Assembly (NCBI GenBank): GCA_030592835.1
Contig: JAUVIJ010000109.1
Span: forward strand, 1 to 6,785
Length of the DNA stretch: 6,785 nucleotides
Direction of reading: 5' to 3'
DNA from: Candidatus Cloacimonadota bacterium
GTDB lineage: Bacteria > Cloacimonadota > Cloacimonadia > Cloacimonadales > TCS61
Below the pieces are notes generated by a model, which made no database searches, was not told the DNA's origin, and saw nothing but the letters and a program-made list of their open reading frames with translations. This document shows, piece by piece, positions 1 through 5,961 of this stretch; position 1 is the stretch's first letter, and each line of letters begins with the position of its first letter. A program made the position numbers and the translations under genes.

Positions 1-666
1 ATTCCATAATTCAACTTCAATATTCGTGTCATCTCCATACATAATATAAAACAAGTTTTCGATAACATTATTTTGCTTTAGGGTGAAGCCAGCATCATCA
101 AATCCATCTCCGTTCACATCACCAAGAGGATTAAGTGAATATCCAATACTTTCACCAGGACCAATAGTATATTCAAAATCAGGATTTAAATCACACTCTG
201 GGGTACTGAAAAATATTTTAATATATGAATAAAAATCTAATTGGTCTCCATCAGCCATCTTGGTTCCCAAATCATCATATCCATCACCGTTCATATCACC
301 AAGGTTTTCAAGGATTCTACCATAATAAAAGTGTCCTGAATCAGGATAAATGGTTAAATCGGGAATATTATCAAAATCTTCTCCGCCAAAAAAAAAGTAG
401 ATCTTTCCATAGGTGCCGCCAGTTTGTAAGCTGTCACCAAAAGGCCACCAACAAGGGGACCCGACTACAAGGTCATCGATACCATCACAGTTAAAATCAA
501 TTGATGTCATCGACTCCCCGAATTTTGATTCTTTATGCTCACCTAGTAAATCCCAAAGTAGTTCCATATTGTTTTGGGAGTAAAGATTATATGTTGTAAT
601 TAGTATAATTACAAAGAAAATAAAAAAAATTGGTAATCTATTTATTACGTGGCTTTTTTTATTCAT
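1..666 (-). CDS. Secreted FG-GAP repeat protein (N-terminal part, cut by window edge)
   Basis: This frame is open for 222 codons from an ATG at 666 and runs off the left edge, so the C-terminus is missing. Residues 1-30 look like a signal peptide: a basic start (MNKKSHVINR), a hydrophobic core (LPIFFIFFVIILITT), and a likely cut after LYS-Q. Three FG-GAP/integrin-alpha-like calcium loops follow: DFNCDGIDD (57-65), DMNGDGYDD (124-132) and DVNGDGFDD (183-191), spaced about 60-67 residues apart. Each sits among beta-strand-like stretches. Family knowledge: such repeats build beta-propellers that bind calcium in exported or surface proteins. The start is supported by AGAGGGA (671-677) five bases upstream. 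The missing part probably holds more repeats and perhaps a sorting domain like the one at the right end of the window; that is inference. The ligand or substrate is unknown. Confidence 0.88.
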   Translation of the reverse strand, partial: MNKKSHVINRLPIFFIFFVIILITTYNLYSQNNMELLWDLLGEHKESKFGESMTSIDFNCDGIDDLVVGSPCWWPFGDSLQTGGTYGKIYFFFGGEDFDNIPDLTIYPDSGHFYYGRILENLGDMNGDGYDDLGTKMADGDQLDFYSYIKIFFSTPECDLNPDFEYTIGPGESIGYSLNPLGDVNGDGFDDAGFTLKQNNVIENLFYIMYGDDTNIEVELWN

Positions 667-695
667 TTAATCCCTCTTTTGTTTGTACAAAACAA

Positions 696-722
696 AATAT
701 AAAGCGTTTATTATCAAATCAA
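696..722 (-). promoter_or_regulatory. Weak candidate promoter for the FG-GAP gene
   Basis: On the minus strand, TTGATT (717-722) and TATATT (696-701) are separated by 15 bases, slightly short for a sigma-70 promoter. They lie about 30 bases upstream of the FG-GAP start codon. A small palindrome, TTTGTACAAA (682-691), sits between this box and the Shine-Dalgarno sequence. The region is very AT-rich, so a chance match is quite possible. Confidence 0.22.
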
Positions 723-869
723 TTATGTCTGACCTAAATTGGTGATCAAGTTGATTTCTATTTGAATAAATTCTGAATAATGATAAATCTTTGTCAAATT
801 AATTTTTGGTGGATAAAAATTTGCCTAAGAAATGACCTGATGAATAAATTTATGGGGTTCTCTCATTTT

Positions 870-1067
870 CTAAGCCATTTGTAATATGTTAACATTTTGC
901 ATTTTATCTTCGAAAGTCAAACAAAATTTTTGCAGACAAATAGTTGGTGATTTTTCTATTCTTGTTTCCATGCTATGTTACTCTTTTCCCTTATTCAATT
1001 CAGGAAGCTCCCTGTTTCCATCATACTCATCTAATAATTTAACCCGACTCAAGCTCCCCGCTATCAT
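870..1067 (-). other. Two consecutive short minus-strand frames, possible coding remnant
   Basis: On the minus strand an ATG at 1067 opens a 29-codon frame ending at 978. Its product begins MIAGSLSRVKLLDEYDG and ends LPELNKGKE, a charged, protein-like composition. Seven bases downstream an ATG at 971 opens a second frame of 33 codons, ending at 870 (begins METRIEKSPTICLQKF). The first ATG has no Shine-Dalgarno sequence, and the second has only a distant purine run (AAGGGAAAAGAG). I recognise neither product. They could be the tail of a decayed gene, part of the neighbouring repeat unit, or chance. The plus-strand frame over the same bases (886-1092) looks less protein-like. Confidence 0.2.
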
Positions 1068-1109
1068 CAAGTTTATAGTTTTATTAAAATGAAACTAAAA
1101 AAAATGATA

Positions 1110-1275
1110 AACATCGGAATGTTCAGTTTTCTGATCTTCTCCCGAAAGCATTCGGGATTTGGATAGGAACACCTCAACATTCCGAAGATTCGACAAAGTC
1201 AAAACATTCGGAAGTTAGGTTGTAGTTTCATAGGAGTTCACAGAACTCGAGTCGAGTTAAATAAACTTCCGTTTA
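1110..1275. repeat. Two-module palindromic intergenic element
   Basis: Two tandem modules each have an outer stem enclosing a perfect inner hairpin. Module 1: TCGGAATGTT (1114-1123) pairs with AACATTCCGA (1176-1185), 10 bp, around TCCCGAA-AGCA-TTCGGGA (1140-1157). Module 2: CGGAAGTT (1209-1216) pairs with AACTTCCG (1264-1271), 8 bp, around GAGTTC-ACA-GAACTC. Alternative pairings exist: TTCCGAA (1180-1186) can pair with TTCGGAA (1207-1213), and AACTCGA-G-TCGAGTT shares an arm with the module 2 hairpin. A TAAAC-TTCC-GTTTA hairpin lies at 1262-1275. The element has clearly more G+C than the flanking AT-rich DNA. It resembles REP/BIME-type multicopy intergenic repeats, but copy number cannot be seen here. 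A structured RNA in the gpsA leader is the alternative. Confidence 0.55.
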
Positions 1276-1396
1276 AATGATCGAATCCTTTCCAATTCCC
1301 AATCTGGGCTGACTGTTTGAAAACAAATCTCATAAAAAACTTTACTTCCAGGTTATTTTTTACGCTTTTGATTAATATAGATATCGGAGGTATTTT

Positions 1397-2404
1397 ATGG
1401 CTGATTCCAAACATGAAAACATAAAAAATGGAAAAGTGATTGTTATTGGTTCAGGTAACTGGGGAACGACCCTTGCTACATTATTTTGTAAAAACCAGAA
1501 AATTTATCTGTGGACGATCGATCATAAAGAAGCTGACGAGATAAATAAAACCAGAAGGATATCTCAATTTCCGGATAAAACTCTTTCGAAAAATATTGTC
1601 GTAGAAAAGAAATTCTCACGAGAAATTTCTAAAGATGATATCGTCATTATTGTTATCCCTTCCCGAAAAATTATCGGATTGATAGATGAATTATTAGCGA
1701 ATAAGGTTGAAGAATGTATCATCGTAAATGCCTCAAAGGGTGTTAAACACTCGACTCTTATGACAGTGGGGCAAAATTTTATTTCCAGAATGCCTAAAAT
1801 AAAATTCGCTACTTTATCCGGACCAACGATCGCCAATGAAATTATTCACGGTATCCCCGCTAAAGCTGTTCTTGCCTCAAAAAATGTTGCTTTGTTACTG
1901 CATTTACAGAATATCTTACAAAACGACCTGTTGAAGTTTGAATTCAGCAGAGATATCAAAGGTGTTGAGCTAGCTGGCTCCTTGAAAGGCCTGGTTGCAA
2001 TCGCTGTTGGTATTGCAGATGGCCTGGGATTTAAAACAAACATCATGGGCTTGATAATGACGTACGGCTTACATGAGTTTGACACGGTCATGAAATTTCT
2101 GGGAGTAAAGAGTTCCACTGTATACGGGATAGCAGGAATGGGAGATTTGATCACGACCTGTATCTCTGAAAACAGCCGAAATCGTAAATTTGGTCGCCTA
2201 CTTGCCCAGGGAATCGGAATGGAAGAAGCTCTGGAGAAAGTTGGTATGGAAGTCGAGGGTGTTTCTATGGCCAAAACCATTCAGAAACTGGCAAAATTTA
2301 ATCTTTCAATTCCATTGTTCTCATTTGTTACCAAAGTTATTTTCGAAGATGTGGGCAATATCAGGAATGAGTTACTCGATACTCTGAATTCAATCTCCGG
2401 TTAG
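1397..2404 (+). CDS. gpsA: Glycerol-3-phosphate dehydrogenase [NAD(P)+]
   Basis: This 335-residue cytoplasmic enzyme reduces dihydroxyacetone phosphate to sn-glycerol 3-phosphate, the backbone for phospholipid synthesis. Length is normal for GpsA. The Rossmann nucleotide motif GSGNWGT is at 18-24. NASKG (111-115, Lys114) and LSGPT (140-144) follow. The helical substrate domain has ELAGSLKG (191-198, catalytic Lys197), GIADGLGF (205-212), MGDLITTC (248-255, Asp250 and Thr254) and SRNRKFG (260-266, Arg261 and Asn262). One oddity: the Asn that normally follows the catalytic Lys (LKN; Asn205 in human GPD1) is Gly198 here. Also, Tyr223 stands where bacterial enzymes usually have Arg before GL-E. 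So this is a divergent member, though most catalytic residues remain. The start is fixed by GGAGG (1386-1390), six bases upstream. No terminator follows; the next promoter begins just after the stop. Confidence 0.93.
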   Translation: MADSKHENIKNGKVIVIGSGNWGTTLATLFCKNQKIYLWTIDHKEADEINKTRRISQFPDKTLSKNIVVEKKFSREISKDDIVIIVIPSRKIIGLIDELLANKVEECIIVNASKGVKHSTLMTVGQNFISRMPKIKFATLSGPTIANEIIHGIPAKAVLASKNVALLLHLQNILQNDLLKFEFSRDIKGVELAGSLKGLVAIAVGIADGLGFKTNIMGLIMTYGLHEFDTVMKFLGVKSSTVYGIAGMGDLITTCISENSRNRKFGRLLAQGIGMEEALEKVGMEVEGVSMAKTIQKLAKFNLSIPLFSFVTKVIFEDVGNIRNELLDTLNSISG

Positions 2405-2411
2405 AAAATCA

Positions 2412-2439
2412 TTGTCAAAAAAACAGTATAGAATATAAT
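2412..2439 (+). promoter_or_regulatory. Sigma-70-like promoter for the ackA transcript
   Basis: TTGTCA (2412-2417, five of six consensus bases) and a perfect TATAAT (2434-2439) are 16 bases apart, starting eight bases after the gpsA stop codon. This predicts a transcript start near 2446, giving a short leader, then the small frame at 2467-2589, then ackA. It is the best promoter in the window. Overlapping TATAAT-like sequence downstream (2440-2446) makes the exact start uncertain. Confidence 0.6.
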
Positions 2440-2460
2440 TATAAATAATCTGACAAGGAT

Positions 2461-2514
2461 GGGTTCATGTTTCCCTTTTCTCATCTCGAAATCAAACCTG
2501 AAATCGATGAACCC
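2461..2514 (+). promoter_or_regulatory. Inverted repeat in the ackA leader, overlapping a small ORF start
   Basis: GGGTTCAT (2461-2468) and ATGAACCC (2507-2514) are perfect 8-base reverse complements separated by 38 bases. In RNA the left arm would hold the first two bases of the start codon of the small frame at 2467, next to its Shine-Dalgarno-like AAGGATGG. Pairing could therefore hide that start. There is no T-tract, so it is not a terminator. The loop is long and the stem short; regulatory function is a guess. Confidence 0.3.
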
Positions 2515-2589
2515 TTAGTATTTAATTTGACTGGTAATTCTAAAATGCTAATAGTAAATATTCTACATAAACTAAAGGTTTTGTTATAG
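2467..2589 (+). CDS. Possible 40-residue small protein upstream of ackA
   Basis: An ATG at 2467 opens a 40-codon frame that begins MFPFSHLEIKPEIDEPLVF, ends ILHKLKVLL and stops with TAG 12 bases before the ackA start. It follows the sigma-70-like promoter by about 20 bases and has AAGGATGG at about 4-11 bases upstream as a possible Shine-Dalgarno sequence. Composition is protein-like, with an acidic first half and a basic, hydrophobic end that could form an amphipathic helix. I do not recognise a family, and there is no signal peptide or membrane segment. An alternative ATG at 2459 in another frame gives only 19 residues. It could be a true small protein, a leader peptide tuning ackA translation, or chance. 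Its place in the ackA leader, ending just before the ackA Shine-Dalgarno sequence, favours one of the first two. Confidence 0.38.
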   Translation: MFPFSHLEIKPEIDEPLVFNLTGNSKMLIVNILHKLKVLL

Positions 2590-2601
2590 AAGGAGATCAT
2601 A

Positions 2602-3804
2602 ATGAAAGTCTTAATAATAAACTGTGAAAGTTCCTCTGTTAAGTATAAATTGATCGATCTTGCCGGTGAAAAAGTTCTGGCCGAGGGTATTGTTGAAAAA
2701 ATAGGTGAGGACATCTCGTTATTTTCCTTCGAAACAAAAGATTTTGAGAAAAACAAGCACAGACTCTTAATCCCCAACCATGAAAAAGCGATTCAACTGA
2801 TAATAGAACACCTGACAGATTCACACCATGGGATCATTAAGAAGATTCAGGAGATCGATGCTGTCGGTCATAGACTGGTTCATGCTGGTGAGTGTTATTC
2901 GGGTTCCGTGATCATCAGCGATGATGTCATCGATGTTATGGAGCGTTGTTCATCTCTGGCGCCACTTCATAATCCTGCCAACCTTAAAGGGATATATGCA
3001 ATGAAGCATCTTCTTCCCGATACACCTCATTGCGGAGTATTTGATACTGCTTTCCACCAGACAATGCCTTCAAGAGCTTTTTTATATGCCTTACCTCTTA
3101 AATATTATACAAAACATAAAATCCGCCGTTATGGTTTTCACGGAACATCTCATAAATATGTCTGTGAGATCGCAGCAGAATATCTCAAACGGAATCTAAA
3201 AGACCTTAAAATAATATCCTGTCACATTGGTAACGGGGCATCGATCACCGCAGTTGATAAGGGAAAATCTGTCGATACTTCCATGGGATTCACTCCCCTG
3301 GAAGGATTAGTTATGGGTGCCCGGTGTGGCAATATCGATCCTGCTATCATAATTCATATGCAAAAACAAATGGGGCTGACAGTCGATGAGGTGGAAAATA
3401 TTCTGAACAAGAAGAGTGGTATTTTAGGGTTATCCTCTTTGAGTAATGATATGCGAGTGATCGAGGAAGAAATAGTAGAAAGAAAAAATCCGAACGCAAT
3501 CCAGGCTCATGAAGTCTATGCTTACAGGATCAAGAAATACATCGGTGCCTATACTGCAGTCATGAATGGTCTTGATATTCTGATCTTCACGGGCGGTGTT
3601 GGTGAAAACATGCCGATTTTAAGGGCGGAAGTTTGTCGTAATCTGGACTTTTTCGGTATCAAATTAGATAAAACGGGAAATGATCAACTCACAGACGGTA
3701 TTCTCGAGCTGCAAAAGCCGGAAGCAAAAGTGATCATTTTAAAAATACCTACTGATGAAGAATTAATGATTGCCAAAGAAACTCAAAGACTGTTGGAAAA
3801 TTAA
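2602..3804 (+). CDS. ackA: Acetate kinase
   Basis: This 400-residue cytoplasmic enzyme reversibly transfers phosphate between acetyl phosphate and ADP, giving acetate and ATP; it is a central energy-yielding step in fermentation. Length and spacing match the family: Asn7 and SSS (10-12) with Lys14, GHR (Arg91), PLHNP (His123), FDTAFH (Asp148), YGFHGTSH (His180), CHIGNGAS (His208), MGARCGNIDP (Arg241), GGVGEN (331-336) and DEEL (385-388). These positions coincide with the Methanosarcina enzyme's catalytic residues. Variations: Glu9 where Gly is usual (NCGSSS), HAGE instead of HGGE, and MGARCGNIDP instead of MGTRSGDIDP. Butyrate or propionate kinase is a less likely alternative. The start follows AAGGAG (2590-2595) by six bases. 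No phosphotransacetylase gene is next to it, although the pair is often adjacent. Transcription probably starts at the promoter at 2412-2439 and ends at the terminator at 3818-3854. Confidence 0.95.
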   Translation: MKVLIINCESSSVKYKLIDLAGEKVLAEGIVEKIGEDISLFSFETKDFEKNKHRLLIPNHEKAIQLIIEHLTDSHHGIIKKIQEIDAVGHRLVHAGECYSGSVIISDDVIDVMERCSSLAPLHNPANLKGIYAMKHLLPDTPHCGVFDTAFHQTMPSRAFLYALPLKYYTKHKIRRYGFHGTSHKYVCEIAAEYLKRNLKDLKIISCHIGNGASITAVDKGKSVDTSMGFTPLEGLVMGARCGNIDPAIIIHMQKQMGLTVDEVENILNKKSGILGLSSLSNDMRVIEEEIVERKNPNAIQAHEVYAYRIKKYIGAYTAVMNGLDILIFTGGVGENMPILRAEVCRNLDFFGIKLDKTGNDQLTDGILELQKPEAKVIILKIPTDEELMIAKETQRLLEN

Positions 3805-3817
3805 CTTCTTTTTCCTG

Positions 3818-3854
3818 CCGGAATGAATCAATTATAATTCATTCCGGTTTTTTT
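3818..3854 (+). terminator. Strong Rho-independent terminator after ackA
   Basis: A perfect 11-bp stem, CCGGAATGAAT (3818-3828) with ATTCATTCCGG (3837-3847), encloses an 8-base loop and is followed by seven Ts (3848-3854). It starts 13 bases after the ackA stop. Only seven bases separate the T-run from the Shine-Dalgarno sequence of the downstream symporter. Confidence 0.9.
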
Positions 3855-3871
3855 ATTTACCGGGAGTATAA

Positions 3872-5311
3872 ATGCTGGCAAAATATATCATAGTAGCTGC
3901 TTATTCACTATTCGTGATTATGATCGGTATCATTGGACATAAAAAAACCAAATCCTTTAAAGATTATCTTCTTGGTGGTGGAAAAGTAGGACCCTGGATG
4001 ACAGCTTTTTCCTACGGAACCGCTTACTTTTCGGCAGTACTCTTTATCGGATTTGCAGGAAAAATCGGCTGGGCTTTCGGTCTCTCAGGACTCTGGATAG
4101 CTCTTGGTAATACCCTGATCGGCGTACTGGGAGTGTGGGTGCTGTTGGGAAATAACATAAAAAAAGCAGCAACCCGATTCGAGGTCAAGACAATGCCGGA
4201 ATTCCTGGCAGCTCGTTTTAATTCTCCTTTTCTAAAATTGTTTACTTCTACTGTATTTTTTATTTTCCTAATCCCTTATACCGCAGCCGTTTTTATGGGT
4301 TTAAGCTATCTCTTTGAGATCAGTTTCCATATACCATATACCTATATACTGATCTTTATGGGTGTATTGACGGGGATTTATCTTGTTCTCGGAGGATATA
4401 AATCCATGGCAATGGCTGATGTATTTTTCGGCATTATAATGATCTTTGGAGTAACTATCCTTCTCATAAGCACAATTTCAAAAGGAGGAGGATTACCCAG
4501 TATTATTAACAGCTTGAGATCGATCGAACCAAAGCTTGTATCTGTTGTTGGTCCGCCTGGGTTCTGGGCATTATTGTCTCTGTTTATATTAACCAGTTTC
4601 GCGCCCTTTGCCATGCCTCAACTCATTCATAAATTCTATTCCATAAAGGATAAAAAGGCTGTTAAAATCGGTGCAATCGCCTCCACACTTTTTGCAGCAC
4701 TAGTTACCGGAACCGCTTATTTCACGGGAGCTCTTACCAGAATATTCATAACTCCAGCCCGTAATCCTGAAGCTTTTATTGCCGGCGTGCCTAGATTTGA
4801 TGCTTTAATGCCAGAACTTTTTTCTACAGTTATACCTGCAGCTCTTACTATTATTATATTGTTACTTATTTTGTCTGCTTCCAAATCAACACTGGCCGCT
4901 CTTGTTCTCATGTCCAGCGCAACTCTAACTGAAGATATGTATAAGGGATTCATCAATAAAAAGGCTTCGGATAGAACTTTAACGAGAATGATGAGGATCA
5001 GCAGTGCCGTATTCATCCTTCTGGCGATGATCCTGGCATATATGAAACCCGCGATTATAGTTACAATTCTGGTGATTTCCTGGGGAGCAATTGCATCTGT
5101 AGCCCTGGGACCTTTTATCTGGGGCATGTTCAGCAACTGGACAAATAAGGTCGGTGCAATTTCAGCAGCAGTCGGCGGATTGGCGATCTGTCTTGTTCTC
5201 TTTTTGCTCTGGGGACCTAAAATGGTGCCACAGGCCGGATCAATAGGTATGCTAACATCAATGATCCTGGTTCCTATTGTCAGTCTGATATTCAAAAAGA
5301 AATCGAACTGA
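3872..5311 (+). CDS. Sodium:solute symporter family (SSS) transporter
   Basis: This 479-residue, strongly hydrophobic inner-membrane protein has about 13 predicted membrane segments, typical of the SSS family (PutP, PanF, SGLT), which imports solutes with sodium. The first segment is near 5-22. YGTAYFSAVLFIGFAG (48-63) is the family's unwound first core helix. LVLGGYKSMAMADVF (171-185) and SSATLTEDMYKGF (348-360) are conserved stretches. Ala336, Ser339 and Thr340 match the PutP sodium ligands Ala337, Ser340 and Thr341. Tyr52 stands where PutP has Asp55, as in other subfamilies. The protein ends in a basic KKKSN tail. The substrate cannot be read from sequence. Adjacency to ackA makes a monocarboxylate such as acetate thinkable, but proline, pantothenate or a sugar are equally possible. 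GGGAG (3862-3866) sets the start. The gene lies just behind the ackA terminator, so readthrough probably contributes to its expression. Confidence 0.9.
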   Translation: MLAKYIIVAAYSLFVIMIGIIGHKKTKSFKDYLLGGGKVGPWMTAFSYGTAYFSAVLFIGFAGKIGWAFGLSGLWIALGNTLIGVLGVWVLLGNNIKKAATRFEVKTMPEFLAARFNSPFLKLFTSTVFFIFLIPYTAAVFMGLSYLFEISFHIPYTYILIFMGVLTGIYLVLGGYKSMAMADVFFGIIMIFGVTILLISTISKGGGLPSIINSLRSIEPKLVSVVGPPGFWALLSLFILTSFAPFAMPQLIHKFYSIKDKKAVKIGAIASTLFAALVTGTAYFTGALTRIFITPARNPEAFIAGVPRFDALMPELFSTVIPAALTIIILLLILSASKSTLAALVLMSSATLTEDMYKGFINKKASDRTLTRMMRISSAVFILLAMILAYMKPAIIVTILVISWGAIASVALGPFIWGMFSNWTNKVGAISAAVGGLAICLVLFLLWGPKMVPQAGSIGMLTSMILVPIVSLIFKKKSN

Positions 5312-5366
5312 AATATTTTTATTATGTTATTATAAGTTAATATAACTATCGTATTTTTTACATAAT

Positions 5367-5390
5367 TTTACAGCCGTAAATATTTTTTTT
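5367..5390 (+). terminator. Weak-stem terminator after the symporter gene
   Basis: TTTAC (5367-5371) and GTAAA (5376-5380) form a 5-bp stem around AGCC, followed by T, A and eight Ts (5383-5390). The stem is short and AT-rich, but the long T-run about 55 bases after the symporter stop fits a terminator. Nothing better is seen in 5312-5391. Confidence 0.4.
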
Positions 5391-5391
5391 G

Positions 5392-5419
5392 TTGACCTTA
5401 TAATATCATGTTGTATCGG
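5392..5419 (+). promoter_or_regulatory. Candidate promoter for the RRM protein gene
   Basis: TTGACC (5392-5397) is a good -35 box. A poor -10 box, TATCGG (5414-5419), lies 16 bases downstream. If used, the transcript would start near 5426 and leave a 5' leader of about 90 bases. A TATAAT at 5399-5404 has no suitable -35 box. The position just after the symporter's T-run makes a promoter likely somewhere here, but the exact boxes are unsure. Confidence 0.3.
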
Positions 5420-5460
5420 TGTCTTCGTGAAGTTTGGCATCTTCAATTCTGTTAAACCAT

Positions 5461-5489
5461 TCAGGTAATTGATGGAGTTGACAACCTGA
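5461..5489 (+). promoter_or_regulatory. Inverted repeat in the RRM gene leader
   Basis: TCAGGT (5461-5466) and ACCTGA (5484-5489) are perfect 6-base reverse complements. A competing small hairpin, GTTG-A-CAAC (5477-5485), shares part of the right arm. Both lie upstream of the Shine-Dalgarno sequence AAAGGAG (5504-5510). It could be an operator or leader structure. It is short enough to be chance. Confidence 0.25.
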
Positions 5490-5516
5490 TTTCACAAAGA
5501 AAGAAAGGAGCATTAA

Positions 5517-5768
5517 ATGGCAAAGAAGATCTACGTAGGCAATTTCCCCTGGAGTACTAATGAAGACGATCTGCAGGGACTTTTTTCTGAATATGGAGAA
5601 ATTACTAGTGTCAGTATTATCAGAGACAGATTGAGCGGAAGATCCAAGGGGTTTGGCTTCGTTGAGATGGAAAATGCAGAAGAAGCTATCCAGGCTTTGA
5701 ATGGCAAAGATTTCAACGGCAGGACTTTAAGAGTGGATCTGGCTCTGGAAAGAAAAAACCAGGATTAG
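5517..5768 (+). CDS. Single-RRM RNA-binding protein
   Basis: This 83-residue protein is essentially one RNA-recognition motif. RNP2 is IYVGNF (5-10) and RNP1 is KGFGFVEM (44-51), with the RNA-stacking aromatics Tyr6, Phe46 and Phe48 all present. LQGLFSEYGEI (19-29) and AEEAIQALNGKDFNGRTLRV (54-73) match the two helices and final strands. A short basic-acidic tail (ERKNQD) ends it. The fold binds single-stranded RNA in the cytoplasm. Bacterial one-RRM proteins, as in cyanobacteria, are often abundant and sometimes cold-induced, with a suggested RNA-chaperone role; the exact targets here are unknown. AAAGGAG (5504-5510), six bases before the ATG, fixes the start. It is probably a single-gene transcript, with a possible promoter at 5392-5419 and a strong terminator at 5826-5869. 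The full domain is intact. Confidence 0.93.
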   Translation: MAKKIYVGNFPWSTNEDDLQGLFSEYGEITSVSIIRDRLSGRSKGFGFVEMENAEEAIQALNGKDFNGRTLRVDLALERKNQD

Positions 5769-5825
5769 ATCAATACTAAAATATTATCGATAAATTTTCG
5801 TCTGTTACAGTTACAGTCCAATTTC

Positions 5826-5869
5826 AATTATACCGATTCAACACTCTGTCTGGATCGGTATAATTTTTT
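5826..5869 (+). terminator. Rho-independent terminator after the RRM gene
   Basis: A perfect 12-bp stem, AATTATACCGAT (5826-5837) with ATCGGTATAATT (5854-5865), extends by a T-G and a C-G pair to 14 bp around a 12-base loop. A run of six Ts (5864-5869) overlaps its end. It lies 57 bases after the RRM stop codon. The opposite strand has no matching T-run, so it acts mainly on plus-strand transcripts. Confidence 0.85.
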
Positions 5870-5961
5870 CTGTTTCTTAATACTCTCCCTTTAACCCAGA
5901 TAATGTAGTAGAGGCTTATTAATGCTATTTGCAAAGTTCCATTGCATTATCTAAGTTTAAA

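Larger units (their letters stand above)
667..1396. other. Long intergenic region between divergent genes
   Basis: This gap of about 730 bases lies between the minus-strand FG-GAP gene and the plus-strand gpsA. The part nearest the FG-GAP gene (667-860) is AT-rich and shows no coding signal. A perfect 10-base palindrome, ATGTTAACAT, sits at 886-895. Two short minus-strand frames occupy 870-1067, and a structured palindromic element occupies 1110-1275; both are listed separately. The last 120 bases before gpsA hold only a 4-bp hairpin (CCCA-ATC-TGGG, 1298-1308) and the gpsA Shine-Dalgarno sequence. I found no convincing gpsA promoter and no tRNA. Confidence 0.7.

Noticed and set aside
225..494. 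Plus-strand frame of 89 codons
   Set aside because: It lies opposite the FG-GAP gene, whose repeats, signal peptide and Shine-Dalgarno sequence are clear. The plus-strand product is His/Arg/Gln-rich with no recognisable pattern.
886..1092. Plus-strand frame of 68 codons in the intergenic region
   Set aside because: No Shine-Dalgarno sequence, composition rich in Ser, Phe and Cys typical of translated non-coding DNA, and the opposite strand looks more protein-like.
1110..1275. CRISPR-like repetition of CATTCGG/CATTCCG
   Set aside because: Copies are short, imperfect and unevenly spaced with no spacer-length units; they are arms of hairpins.
1281..1294. tRNA-like TCGAATCC followed by TTTCCA
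   Set aside because: Only three bases lie between the T-arm-like sequence and CCA, and no anticodon or D arm can be drawn upstream.
1564..2280. Minus-strand frames of 90 and 144 codons
   Set aside because: Both are antisense to gpsA, which has all its family motifs in order; these are shadow frames.
4378..5295. Minus-strand frames of 78 and 192 codons
   Set aside because: Both are antisense to the symporter. Their length comes from the low stop frequency opposite hydrophobic codons, and they lack a Shine-Dalgarno sequence.
5478..5483. TTGACA as a -35 box close to the RRM start
   Set aside because: A -10 box would fall in the Shine-Dalgarno region at about 5500, where there is no TATAAT-like sequence.
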